Positions 32,166 to 41,954 of a stretch of DNA of 64,000 bases are shown one piece after another. The stretch lies in NCBI GenBank assembly GCA_947184155.2, contig CAMXCT020000904.1, forward strand, positions 1-64,000, written 5' to 3'. The notes beneath the pieces are model-generated. The model ran no database searches. It was not told where the DNA came from and saw only the letters and a list, made by a program, of their open reading frames with translations. The stretch's first letter is position 1. Each line of letters opens with the position of its first letter. A program made the translations under genes and the position numbers. The stretch is from Cladocopium goreaui. Its lineage: Eukaryota; Sar; Dinophyceae; Suessiales; Symbiodiniaceae.

Positions 32166-32486
32166 CTATTAATCACCATAAAAATCCCATGAATTTCCAT
32201 GAATTCCTTCCCAAATTCTGATGTGTATGATATCCCCACAAACCTCTTCATGGTATCCTGCTTTATCCCACTTTATCCTTATGATTCGGGGTCCAAACTT
32301 CTCTCCAAAGGGATGATCTGAGACTCCCTGGACTCCCTGGCAGGCGGTTGCACCGCTCACGCGGAGCAGATTGTTTGCCTCAAACTCCTGGGCTAAGCCG
32401 AGCCGCGGCAAAGGTGGGAGCTGGAGATTCGTCTGGGAGGGGTTATAATTGATGGGATATCACAATTTTTGTTGCCAATAATAATG

Positions 32487-32575
32487 TGGTTAAAACAACA
32501 ATAAGCCATCCCCTAATCACCAGAAATAGGTAGTGTAAACCATTCCCTAGTGGGTGGTTTATTATTGTTTTACCC
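32487..32575. mobile_element. MITE-D copy
   Basis: GTGGTTAAAACAACAATAAG to TGGTTTATTATTGTTTTACC. Same family as 52475-52560. An island at 32330-32440 just upstream is open in three frames, one with GCTAHAEQIVCLKLLG. Confidence 0.75.
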
Positions 32576-32754
32576 CGCATTAATAGAATTAGGGGTTATT
32601 CTTTTGCTTGACAATGAAATGGGATATCGCGAAATTACATCCAATATCATATCCCCAGTTCATTGATGTTGATATATCCCATCATTATATATATATATTG
32701 TATATATATATATATATCATATATACATATATATATGAATTCATATCCCTAAAT

Positions 32755-32863
32755 AGAGGTTTCCTAAGTCCGGGGGTACCCCCAAATTTATCCAAGTCAC
32801 TAGACCATTTGAGTACTAAAACAACCATGGCGACTTGGGGATGCCCCATTTTCAAGAAACCCG
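32755..32863. mobile_element. MITE-E copy
   Basis: AGAGGTTTCCTAAGTCCGGG, then GGGTACCCCCAAATTTATCC, and TTTTCAAGAAACCCG at the right. Confidence 0.7.
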
Positions 32864-33025
32864 AAATTGATGGGATATCACAAAAAATTGGAACATAACT
32901 ACAGACTACTAATAGGACTATAATTCGATATATTTTGGGGATATAGTTTACTATAATTCTATATGTTGCCGACTATTTAAAAAAAAAAAGTACTATAATG
33001 TAAACTATTAAAACTATCTATATAA

Positions 33026-33137
33026 GACCCTTTGGTAATCAAATTTTACCTGCTAGAAAATCCACCATTTAGTTCAACAATTTTTCCAGCTCTTGAGTTC
33101 CGGATTTTCCATTGCCACGTTTGATTACCAGAGGGTA
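33026..33137. mobile_element. MITE-A copy (diverged interior)
   Basis: ACCCTTTGGTAATCAAATTT to CACGTTTGATTACCAGAGGGTA in AT-rich DNA without coding flanks. Confidence 0.72.
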
Positions 33138-33389
33138 TATGACTATTAGAAGTATTGATAAACCCTTATTATAAATCCAATAAATATAGTTACAACTATT
33201 AGTAATAGTCATATAAATAGTCGCACTTATAACTATTATATAACTATTACTATGTTAACTTATAGTTACAACTGTTTATTCTAGTTACCACTATTTATAG
33301 GATGATCATCCAAAAATGCTGATGGGTTTTCAGCTTTGGAATGAATTGTTCTTTTCGTTTTCTGGATATGACAACCCCAGATTTATATA

Positions 33390-33478
33390 TATATATATAT
33401 ACTGTATCTATCTATCTATCTACCTATCTATCTATCTACCTACCTACCTATCTATCTATATATATATATATATTAGGC
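33390..33478. repeat. TATA and CTAT/CTAC microsatellite
   Basis: (TA)n, then CTATCTATCTACCTATC units, then (TA)n. Confidence 0.88.
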
Positions 33479-33482
33479 TAAG

Positions 33483-33538
33483 CTGTTGCACGGTTGCTTA
33501 ATGGGCGGAAAGTTAGCGTTGTTTCGAATTTGGAACAT
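33483..33538 (+). CDS. exon, unknown protein
   Basis: Acceptor TTAGGCTAAG, strong donor GAACAT|GTGAGG. It reads VARLLNGRKVSVVSNLEH and ends in phase 0. Followed by a 58-bp candidate intron. Confidence 0.48.
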
Positions 33539-33596
33539 GTGAGGTAATATGTGATGTCCCGCAACAAACAAATATGTTTTTTGTGGGTTGTCTAAG

Positions 33597-33746
33597 GTTA
33601 TCCATGACCTGGGAAGAATCCTGGGTGCTGACCACGCATTGGATTGGTCAGTGGTGATGCGGCTGGTGAAACCCCAAGTCCAAGCGGTAGAACACAACCA
33701 ACCAACCGAGATGGGATTTTATTTTAAAAAAATGCGCAGAATTTAG
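33597..33746 (+). CDS. terminal exon, unknown protein
   Basis: Acceptor GGTTGTCTAAG|G, phase 0. Reads VIHDLGRILGADHALDWSVV, MRLVKPQVQAVEHNQPTEMG, then FYFKKMRRI and TAG. About 60% GC3 over the first 40 codons. An antisense 74-codon frame overlaps but has weaker support. Confidence 0.55.
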   Translation, partial: VIHDLGRILGADHALDWSVVMRLVKPQVQAVEHNQPTEMGFYFKKMRRI

Positions 33747-34200
33747 AGTTGTTTGAAGGTTGATCCAGGTGTTTTTCTCAATTTTCGCCCAGAGATTTTT
33801 AGATCAGATTTTTAGATCATTTTTAGACTTTCTCAGTCACAGAAATGCTGAAATTTGTAGCTAAGATCACCAACATTTTTGGACCATGTTGAACATCCAT
33901 TGGACGTCCATGACTGATGGTTGAAATTTCAATCATTCCAGAAATATCATATTGTTGGTGATATCATACCATCATCCCAGTAGCATTCCGTTGTAGAAAT
34001 CCTATTGTACACACATGTATTAGTACTAATATCAAATACCCCATTAAAGATACCATTAAAGATCCCATCAACAATAATAACAATAACAATATACATATAT
34101 ATGTATATATATATATATTATCAATATCCCATTAAAGATACCCTTAAAGATACCGCAGATATAGTCCCCCCAAAACTCCCAAAATCTCGGGTGTTTCCAG

Positions 34201-34302
34201 CGGAGGTCGTGGAACTGGCCCAACTGGCCACTATTTCGACCAAGGAAAAACTGGAACTGTGGCCAAAAAAATGGCTGGACTGCCATAAAATGTGGATTTC
34301 TA
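34201..34302 (+). CDS. exon candidate, unknown
   Basis: Acceptor GGTGTTTCCAG. The frame EVVELAQLATISTKEKLELW then PKKWLDCHKMW has high GC3. A second frame (GGRGTGPTGHYFDQGKTGTV) is open from the same acceptor to TAA. Confidence 0.45.
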
Positions 34303-35015
34303 TGGTGGTTTTACAAAATGTGGAGTTTAGTTGAAAATAATGTTTAATCATCAATGAATTGCATGAATTGTGAATTATATTGAATTATTTATCTGGATCC
34401 ATTGGTGATTGGTGGATCCAGTATGATATAGATTGATTTAGTGTGAGACGGTGAAAAACATGTCAGTTTCATGATAGGGAGCTTCCCAAAGTAGTGATAA
34501 ATGATACTGATAATTTCCATTGTAACGGAGAGCCCCACGTATTTTCTCAACGGGGGATAATAATTGATTCTCAGTAACAAGTGATTCTGAGTGGAAATCT
34601 GTGCAAACGTACTATGTATCGATGATTTGGGTCTTTTTTAAGACAAAAATTCCTGGGGAAAAAGTTCCAGGAGGTTGAAATTGCCTGCAGTTGTGGGGGT
34701 ACATCAGGTTTTGACCTGGCTAGAACTGCGGATGTGAGATGATCGGCTGTAAATCCTAGTTATTGTTGACCCCCATGCTGACAAGGAAGATGATCATCTC
34801 TGATATTTATCAAATTCATTACATATGTTTGACACCAGTCAATGTGTTGGATCTGACGATGATGAATAGCAGTGTTGACTTGATGTTATTTTGTATTTAT
34901 AGGCGTTTCAAAAAAGATAGAACCGTTTTTTCCACGATGTTATACACGATGTTCCCCCATCATTTCCGATTTCCAGCTGTCCAACTTGTGCTTCTCTATG
35001 GCTGAGTTCTCCCAG

Positions 35016-35167
35016 GAAGCGACAGCACTGTGGGGTCGAAGCATTACTGGAGCGCTGTGGAGGAGTCCAGGGCACCCCGGGTGTCGGCCAACCCATACTT
35101 TGGCGTCTGGGATGATGTGGCGGCAGGTGGTGGCGCCAAAAAGATCCAGATGGAAAATTCATGGTGA
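35016..35167 (+). CDS. terminal exon, unknown protein
   Basis: Acceptor GAGTTCTCCCAG|G. Open for 49 codons at about 67% GC3: SDSTVGSKHYWSAVEESRAP, RVSANPYFGVWDDVAAGGGA, KKIQMENSW and TGA. One of the firmest coding calls. A second open frame over the same bases (ALWGRSITGALWRSPGH) has a less natural composition. Confidence 0.67.
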
Positions 35168-35335
35168 ATGGATACCTCAAAAAAAAAACAATGCTCATGT
35201 TTTATGCCAAATGCCCGAAAAAAAGGGAGCCTAGTTTATAGATGGTTTGACTATAAAATGCACCACCAGGGTTACAGTTTAGATATGTTTATATCATTTC
35301 GTGCCCAGCATAAAAGATGATAGTGCCGGTTATAG

Positions 35336-35400
35336 GTTGCAACCGGATGGTCAACCTATTTTGTGACCATCCTGTTGAAGGAAAATGCTCAGTGGAGTGG
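35336..35400 (+). CDS. short internal exon
   Basis: Acceptor CGGTTATAG|G, perfect donor GAGTGG|GTGAGT. It reads CNRMVNLFCDHPVEGKCSVE. Three Cys and one His, but no zinc-finger pattern I can name. Confidence 0.55.
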
Positions 35401-35581
35401 GTGAGTTCAAGCTTCTTCAAATGGAGTGTTATTCAATTTTTACTATTGTAACCGCTTCCAAAATGTGGTACAGACTTCTCTTCACATGATGGGATGATGG
35501 GCCAATACATACCTAAATAACGGAGGTACTGTTCTGGATAACCCCACTTCATGATGGTTATCCAGTTCAGCCTATGTTCAG

Positions 35582-35642
35582 GTCAACACAAGTCAGGAAG
35601 CAAAGCACACAAATGCAAACGAAAGAGGAACATTACCCTCTG
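35582..35642 (+). CDS. exon candidate ending at MITE-A
   Basis: Acceptor CCTATGTTCAG|G, basic peptide KSGSKAHKCKRKRNITL, ending at the MITE donor CTCTG|GTAAAC. After ACTAGAG at the MITE right end the frame continues WAMYLEN and stops at 35757. Confidence 0.4.
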
Positions 35643-35740
35643 GTAAACACACAAAAAACTATTGATATGGGCCATTTATAGTTGATTTACCTGTTGGAAA
35701 GACTGATTTTCCATAGTCATGTTAGTCTACTAGAGGGCAA
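35634..35740. mobile_element. MITE-A copy
   Basis: TACCCTCTGGTAAACACACA to TTAGTCTACTAGAGGGCA. The right TIR carries CCAG to CTAG, still an AG. Confidence 0.85.
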
Positions 35741-35840
35741 TGTATCTTGAAAACTAAAACTCAGACAGAAAAAAAAACATACTACGAAGAAACAGATGAG
35801 AGCTCAATTCAACTTTGCCTGGGTGACATTGCTATTTCAG

Positions 35841-35997
35841 GATGTCTTCCCCTGTCAAAAACAAACACCTGATTTTATCGCAGCCAGATGTACGGGCCAA
35901 ATTGTTTCAGCCACAAATGCACATGTGTTTTGACCTAAACCTTCCCACTGGGGCTCTTCTATATTTTTTATCTGTGTGTGTGTCCTTCATTGTGTGA
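35841..35997 (+). CDS. terminal exon candidate
   Basis: Acceptor GCTATTTCAG|G. One frame reads MSSPVKNKHLILSQPDVRAK ... TGALLYFLSVCVSFIV with a hydrophobic tail. A second, DVFPCQKQTPDFIAARCTGQ, is open for 30 codons. Confidence 0.45.
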
Positions 35998-36032
35998 AAT
36001 TCCCATTGCTGGGGTATTGTCAGCCTAGACAG

Positions 36033-36146
36033 TTGGTAAATATGGTTGCTGGCGGTTCTGGATCCCAGGTAGCCTTGCATCCGAGGCTGGCGGATTGCGA
36101 AAAAAAGATATTGGGACAGACACCTTGGTATAATTTTGTCGTTTAA
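36033..36146 (+). CDS. terminal exon candidate
   Basis: Acceptor CCTAGACAG, then MVAGGSGSQVALHPRLADCE, KKILGQTPWYNFVV and TAA. A CCCAG|GTAGCC donor lies inside (36070). Confidence 0.47.
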   Translation: MVNMVAGGSGSQVALHPRLADCEKKILGQTPWYNFVV

Positions 36147-36405
36147 GCCATGTTAATAGAAACCTCAACAAAGATATTTAAAAGAAAAAAAAGTATGACA
36201 AGGTTTGATGTGCATTGTGTTAGTTGACTTATCTATCTTTTTGGGGTTGACTGTAATGGTTCCTCAAAACCCAACTTGAACCATACCCAACTAAAAAAAG
36301 TTGGATCTAGAAGAATGTATCAGGCCAAGTGGGCTCCATTTGGTGGTGTAATAGATACATGATCCCATTGCAGTACGGTAAATCATCCTGTAAATCGTCA
36401 AGTTT

Positions 36406-36627
36406 CTAGGGAGTCTGCAACCATGAAGCTACCTTTTTGTCCGACAACAATAAAGCACCCAAATATACTGGTTCATTGTTGTGTAGTCCCCTTAGAATGA
36501 TCTGAAATTCACATAGAACCTGGAAAACAGGGCCACACGTGGATGATTTTACTACTGGATACAGCCCTGATTGGGTTCTTACATTTCGTGTAGTGTTTGC
36601 CATGTGGGTGTATACTACCCTGCTCAA
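36406..36627 (-). pseudogene. possible MULE-like transposase remnant
   Basis: The - strand frame reads VVKSSTCGPVFQVLCEFQII, LRGLHNNEPVYLGALLLSDK, KVASWL. Spacing and residues resemble the Mutator-like transposase block (D-G-T-F..P..F.Q...I......P..Y.LL..K....Y), though the D-G-T is not kept. No second conserved block is seen nearby. A + strand frame over the same bases (TTGYSPDWVLTFRVVFAMW) is the alternative. Confidence 0.35.
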
Positions 36628-36808
36628 AATGTGCCTTTTTGCAGAGTCTCCAAGATTAGCTACTTATTTAAATGTAGCTCAATTCACTAGTTGGTTATAT
36701 CCCCAGTGTCATAATTTTATATCCTACCCGTAGTTTGCTCGATGAAAATGAAAGCTTGAGCCCATGCGACTTGAAGATCGCAGTTTTTCGTTAAGTTGGT
36801 TAGACATT

Positions 36809-36985
36809 TACCCTCTGGTGATTTATCATAGCCATGGAAAATCACCATATTTTTGATAGTTAAAAGTAAATATAATATGATATAATCTATTTCATAGCCA
36901 TGGAAAATCACCATATCTATATATGTTTGATAGGTACAAGTAAATATCATCTATTTCTATGGGTCATTGCTTCCATAGCAAGTTG
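36809..36985. mobile_element. MITE-A copy with internal duplication
   Basis: TACCCTCTGGTGATTTATCA at the left. The segment CATAGCCATGGAAAATCACC occurs twice (36825 and 36894). The right TIR is lost at TTCCATAGCAAG. Confidence 0.75.
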
Positions 36986-37123
36986 TGTCTTTTCGAAAAT
37001 CTCCGGAGCGGCAGGGCATTTGCGCCTGCGGCTCCAGTAATGTGGGTGTGGGCACCTGGCTCGCTGGCGCCATGCGCAAATGGACAGATTGTTGATGAGT
37101 TCATTGAGTATAACTTATTTTAG
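36979..37123 (+). CDS. terminal exon candidate
   Basis: Acceptor TTGCTTCCATAG, formed by the MITE-A interior. Reads LRSGRAFAPAAPVMWVWAPG, SLAPCANGQIVDEFIEYNLF and TAG, in a GC-rich island. Confidence 0.48.
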
Positions 37124-37380
37124 TGTCTTTTTTTAGATAAGCTTTAGAATTATGATAGATATTAGATCTAATATTAGATCTAATATTACTTTGAATCAGG
37201 ATTGTATAGATATTATATAGAGATATTAAGTGATACATCGACTTTAAAGATAGTCGTGATACATCGCTATAGATACCCCTTTTGACGTTCAGGTCTCCAG
37301 CATGGCAGGATCCACCATCCACCACAGGTTCAGTTGCCTTATTTCAGTGGCGAAAAAACTATGGTGTCTGGTAGATATAT

Positions 37381-37431
37381 CTGGATAAATTATAACGACC
37401 TCCCTGCGACCTCACTGGAAATCATGGTTAA
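37381..37431. mobile_element. MITE-C left half
   Basis: CTGGATAAATTATAACGACC and CTCACTGGAAATCATGGTTA, cut by the MITE-B at 37434. The pair lies between two 26-bp direct repeats (37355-37380 and 37551-37576). Confidence 0.7.
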
Positions 37432-37433
37432 TA

Positions 37434-37550
37434 CTGATTGATGGTTACGGTGTTTATGTTCCATTTCACATATGGGATGATCCTTCCCAACTGACGAACT
37501 CATATTTTTCAGAGGGGTAGGTTGAAAGGGGTAGGTATACCACCAACCAG
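37434..37550. mobile_element. MITE-B copy inserted in MITE-C
   Basis: CTGATTGATGGTTACGG at the left is diverged, AGGTATACCACCAACCAG at the right intact. The GGGGTAGGT box is duplicated. Bases 37577-38038 hold no firm feature. 38039-38240 is open in two + frames without splice support. Confidence 0.75.
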
Positions 37551-38288
37551 AAAACTATGGTGTCTGGTAGATATATAACGAAATCTGTATTCATGGGGGC
37601 TGTAAATATTTATAATTTATGTACCAACTTATAACTGGGGGGCACCGTCCACCAGGTATGATCCAAATGATAATGGGTTTATACGGGTCTATACCACCCA
37701 TGAATCTACCTTATACTAAAGCTTCATTATAAAATATTATGGGTGGTATAACCACAATCAACCAGATGTAAGTGGTTCATGATTGCCTTACTAACTTGAA
37801 ACCAAGCTGTTAGTCATGAGAGTATGACCTGCCTCCTGTGGATGTCGGTTGAGAGACAGAGTGACCTTACCATAATCTTTCACTCCAAACCAGCCATAGT
37901 TCTGGGTCTGTGTCAAATTCTTAAGATATGTTAAGATATGTTCTTGGGGACCTAAGGATGTCACTTCTTGCTGCCATCTTGAATCTCTAACCAGAAGCCT
38001 ACCAGACCCTTCTCCTGGGATTCCATTAAAAAAAGAATGTCAACCGCTGCATATATCGGCTTCCGAAACAGAAATCGAAACAGCCAGGGCGCCATGTTTT
38101 AAAATTGAAGACAAGCTCTTTTGGTGGAGGTTTCCAATCTCGTTGTCATCCAAAAAAATATCAAAGCAGAGACACCCGCCTTGCTGCTGAATATCTCCCC
38201 TGTTCGTTGATTCACATCCAAAATCCGCTGGTTGGCAATATCCATATTTCCATACTTGTGCTTCGATCAATTTTCCATGATGTGTTGG

Positions 38289-38383
38289 CTGGTTGGTGGT
38301 TTGGAACATGTGTTTTTCTATATATTGGGAATAATAATCCCAACTGACTAATGTTTTTCAGAAGGGTTGAAACCACCAACCAG
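38289..38383. mobile_element. MITE-B copy
   Basis: CTGGTTGGTGGTTTGGAACA to GAAACCACCAACCAG, 95 bp. From its right end a frame stays open for 48 codons (MMLVKQPIVDHSCWIYCIPW). Confidence 0.87.
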
Positions 38384-38789
38384 ATGATGTTGGTGAAACA
38401 GCCCATAGTTGATCATAGCTGTTGGATTTACTGTATCCCCTGGAATTTGCTGCGAATTTCCCGATCCTTCCTAGGCATGTTCCCCTTCTTTTTGGGTAAA
38501 CCCTTTTACCCTGTAAAACCCAATTTATAGTGGAAGTTATATACTGCATCCTGTGCAACATAGTACATATAAATTACGTTCATTTACTTTGCTTTCGAAA
38601 CTAGATGCCCACCCTGTTCATGCTCACGCTTCAATGTTTGATCAACCGGGGCTAACATGCATCCGGAGTTGGTATTACACATAATAATTTAAATGTATAC
38701 ACATGTGTACATATATAATATTATTTATGTACATATATACATACCTAATATACCAAAATGGGTATAGTCTGATTAAGAGCTCTTTGCAG

Positions 38790-38888
38790 TGCTTGAGAAC
38801 TTGTCATCGAATTCATAGAAGTTGTCCACGTTTGCAAGAAGTTGTGCACGTTTCACAGAAGTTGTGCACGTTTCACACGCCCCCCTAA
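38790..38888 (+). CDS. terminal exon candidate with 21-bp repeats
   Basis: Acceptor GCTCTTTGCAG, then CLRTCHRIHRSCPRLQEVVH and TAA after HTPP. The second half consists of CAGAAGTTGTGCACGTTTCA units, so part is minisatellite. Confidence 0.35.
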   Translation, partial: CLRTCHRIHRSCPRLQEVVHVSQKLCTFHTPP

Positions 38889-39105
38889 TAACGTTCGTGT
38901 TCAGCTGCTGTGAAATGGACTGCTCTCATTGGGGGCTCTTAACCAGACTATCCCCACCAATATGTGTATTATATATATATATATGTAGTAGAATATCATA
39001 GTACCTATGGTATACAATTATATACATATTTTATATTTATATATGTGTATCCATATTATACACATGTATCAATATTATACACATGTATCATATATACAGT
39101 AATAT

Positions 39106-39158
39106 TATTAGATGGATGGATGGATGGATGGATAGATAGATAGATATAGATAGATATC
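39106..39158. repeat. GATG/GATA microsatellite
   Basis: (GATG)n followed by (GATA)n. The region 38950-39100 is TA-rich. Confidence 0.88.
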
Positions 39159-39185
39159 ATCCATGTCCACAACCATATGACCCAG

Positions 39186-39334
39186 CGTTGAGGTCGCCAC
39201 ATGTGTTTCGACTGCGGCAGAGAGAGACAGCCGCCAGCGCGACAGGAGCCCTGGCAGTCTCAACGGTGGGACCAATGGGAGATACGAAAAAGGTGGAAAA
39301 AAACAGCAAAAAACGGTGGTTTCATATGGTTTAA
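39186..39334 (+). CDS. terminal exon, unknown protein
   Basis: Acceptor TATGACCCAG. Open for 48 codons: LRSPHVFRLRQRETAASATG, ALAVSTVGPMGDTKKVEKNS, KKRWFHMV and TAA, about 59% GC3 over the first 37 codons. Basic C-terminus. Confidence 0.57.
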
Positions 39335-39542
39335 TGATGTTTAATGGGGATATACTTGGATATTTAATTGGAATCTAGTTGGTGAAGTAACAAATGTACA
39401 AAACCCCTGCTGCTGTGTGATTCTGGTCATTTCATTGGAATTTTAGCCATGAAAATATCGGGATAGTGGATGTAACTGATACATGATGATTGATTGCTGG
39501 TTAGTGTGGGATTACACTAACCGTCACATATATATATATATA

Positions 39543-39649
39543 TACCCTCTGGTTATTTAACATAGCCATGGAAAATCACCATGTTTAATAGGTAAACCAT
39601 CTATACATGGGCCATTTTCCATGGCTATGTTAGTCATAACCAGAGGGTA
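39543..39649. mobile_element. MITE-A copy in a TA microsatellite
   Basis: TACCCTCTGGTTATTTAACA to AGTCATAACCAGAGGGTA, 107 bp, TIRs matching over more than 30 bp. Confidence 0.9.
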
Positions 39650-40001
39650 TATATTGAAGATTACACTAAATCCATGAATGGGGAATGCCGTTCTCAGCAA
39701 TCAGTTTTGATAAAATTCACGACACAGGGTGCATGGAGCACTGCTCATAACTGTCTCTATTGATTAAAGTCCCAATGAAATATCAGGTGGAGAATATTCC
39801 CAGTATATTTCCAGCCACGGATTGCACATATCTGACTTTGAGAAAGTAAGACAAGGGAATATAATCGCAACATGGTGGGAAGGTAATGGGACTTGTACAA
39901 CCACATGTATGACTTGAGTGTGCCTGAAAATTGCTATAGGCATAAAATCAAAAGGTAGATAGAAAAATGATGATAAAGCAGTGGATTTTTTGGAGTTCCA
40001 T

Positions 40002-40075
40002 ATGTTCAGACAAACTCATATCGACATAAATAATCTGCAATGGATTGTGAACAGATATGAGTTTGTTCTGAACAT
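40002..40075. repeat. isolated inverted repeat (hairpin)
   Basis: ATGTTCAGACAAACTCATAT pairs with GATATGAGTTTGTTCTGAAC, loop about 30 bp. Not one of the MITE families above. Confidence 0.75.
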
Positions 40076-40161
40076 TTAGCAAGATATGTTAACATATTGT
40101 GAACAGACCACTTGCATCCACTTGCTAACTATTTCCTTTCTCGCTTGTGAACAAACCATGC

Positions 40162-40302
40162 ATGAAGATTTTTGTACCCCGGGATGCAGATTTTCGAGCG
40201 ATGATTCCACCGGCAGATAGTGCCCTCGGCAATTTGGGATTCAGCCAGCAAGAAAATGGTGGTTTCGCCGGCAAAATTGAGAGTTCACCCCGAACAAAAT
40301 GA
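40162..40302 (+). CDS. reading frame or terminal exon, unknown
   Basis: ATG then KIFVPRDADFRAMIPPADSA, LGNLGFSQQENGGFAGKIES, SPRTK and TGA. The frame is also open upstream. No acceptor needed if the ATG is a start. Confidence 0.45.
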   Translation: MKIFVPRDADFRAMIPPADSALGNLGFSQQENGGFAGKIESSPRTK

Positions 40303-40374
40303 AAAAACAGAGGTTTCACCAGCATATTAGCCATGAAAATATCGGGATAGTGGATATAAATGATGATTCACCAG

Positions 40375-40498
40375 CATATGCTATGTCTACAAGACAGGGA
40401 CCCAAAAGCACCACTTCTGTAAAAACCCTGTCGACTTGGACAAAGTGTCGGTGCTCCGAGTTGGTAAACAGAAACGGCTTCAGCAACTCACTAGATGA
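40375..40498 (+). CDS. terminal exon candidate
   Basis: Acceptor GATTCACCAG. Reads YVYKTGTQKHHFCKNPVDLD, KVSVLRVGKQKRLQQLTR and TGA. A longer overlapping + frame (40299-40565) and an antisense one are also open, so strand and frame are open questions. Confidence 0.45.
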
Positions 40499-40636
40499 TA
40501 GGCCAACCAAACCAGGAGGCAATCAGAAACCTCAGATCCTTTACCACTCAATTGGAGGTTTATGAATGTTTATGATTGCACCACATTTTACCAGATCACT
40601 AGATGTTGTGAGATGTAGTGATCGCTAGTTACCCAG

Positions 40637-40717
40637 TCCCAGTTTGGTGATTTGACTCCACCTGGACATGGATGTGTCAAAGGGCACGATGTCTGCTTCG
40701 AAATGCTCAAGAATTAG
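40637..40717 (+). CDS. terminal exon candidate
   Basis: Acceptor AGTTACCCAG, then SQFGDLTPPGHGCVKGHDVC, FEMLKN and TAG. Confidence 0.4.
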   Translation, partial: SQFGDLTPPGHGCVKGHDVCFEMLKN

Positions 40718-40800
40718 TAGGGATATAATTTGATATAATCCAAAAATTGATTAAAATGGTTGGTTTCCAGATTAAAGAGAAATACTCTCAAAAATGGTAG

Positions 40801-40878
40801 ATTTGGACATCGGAGAGTAACAACTTTGTTGAGATCGCCAGGAATCTCAACTGGAAAGCCGACAAGGAGCTCATTTAG
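40801..40878 (+). CDS. terminal exon candidate
   Basis: Acceptor AAATGGTAG, then IWTSESNNFVEIARNLNWKA, DKELI and TAG. The same frame reopens after the stop (RSGERLSRRVAGWTLNRKTI) to 40971, so a broken longer frame is possible. Confidence 0.42.
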   Translation: MWTSESNNFVEIARNLNWKADKELI

Positions 40879-41182
40879 AGATCGGGGGAACGACTCAGTC
40901 GAAGGGTAGCAGGGTGGACCTTGAATCGTAAAACCATCTGTTTTCCACCATGGGAAAAGTTCATAATTGTGAACTTATTTGTATAGAATACAGTAATATT
41001 ATAACGGGATATATTATATATATATAACCAACATATAGGAGTTGGGTTTGTCCAAAAATAGGGTGGCTAACCACCAGAAATATGGAGATATAACTGATAC
41101 CAGTAGTACCCGCACGAGGCAGAGCGGAAGTTGCCTTAGGGATATATAATATATATATAAGACCTTTCTCATCTATAGAACT

Positions 41183-41235
41183 TGCATGCGCCGTGCGCCA
41201 GCCAGGCCCGTGCGCGCGTGCTTTCTGCGAAAGCG
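41183..41235. repeat. 53-bp GC-rich module, copy 1
   Basis: TTGCATGCGCCGTGCGCCAG is followed by CCAGGCCCGTGCG. The same module stands at 41681-41733. It heads a CACTTCACA array in both places. Confidence 0.88.
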
Positions 41236-41259
41236 GTGTCCTGTTTCACATGTCACAAT

Positions 41260-41575
41260 TGAAGCTCCACTTCGCACTTCACGCTTCACACTCCGCACTT
41301 CACACTCCACACTCCACACTCCACACTTCACACTTCACACTGCACGCTTCCCACTGCACACTCCACACTTCACACTTCACACTCCACACTTCACACTTCA
41401 CAGTCCACACTTCACACTTCACACTCCACACTTCACACTTCACACTTCACACTTCACACTCCACACTTCACACTTCACAGTCCACACTTCACACTTCACA
41501 CTCCACACTTCACACTGCACTCTTCACGCCCCACACTTCACACTCCACACTTCAAACTCCACACTTCATCTCATC
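41260..41575. repeat. CACACTTCACA/CTCCACACTT minisatellite
   Basis: Units CTTCACACTTCACACTCCAC repeat with variation. All + frames are open over most of it (LHTSHFTLHTS). Confidence 0.92.
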
Positions 41576-41680
41576 TGAGCTCTTCTCACCTTATCCCAGC
41601 TCATCTCTTCTCATCTCATCTCTTCTCATATGTCATCTAAGCTTTCATGAATCACTTCCCAGTACTACTACTAAGGAACT

Positions 41681-41733
41681 TGCATGCGCCGTGCGCCAGC
41701 CAGGCCCGTGCGTGTGTGCTTTGCGCGAAGCTG
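41681..41733. repeat. 53-bp GC-rich module, copy 2
   Basis: Second copy of the module at 41183, again followed by CACTTCACA units and CATCTCATCTGAGCTCTTCT. Confidence 0.88.
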
Positions 41734-41954
41734 TTGCAGTGTTGCTGTCCAAGAAAATGACCTGGGCGCGACCCCGGTACAATGCAAACACTTTCCTCAC
41801 AGTTCACATTGCACTCTTCACACCCCACACTCCACACTTCACACTTGCACTTCATCTCAACTCATCTCATCTGAGCTCTTCTCATCTCATTCCATGTCTT
41901 CCCATTTGTCAGCTAAGTTCTTCTTGGCTATTTTCATGTCAAGTACTTCCCAGT

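Noticed and set aside
39444..40354. 27-bp repeat TAGCCATGAAAATATCGGGATAGTGGAT-like at 39444 and 40327
   Set aside because: A short duplication 0.9 kb apart. No structure beyond the match.
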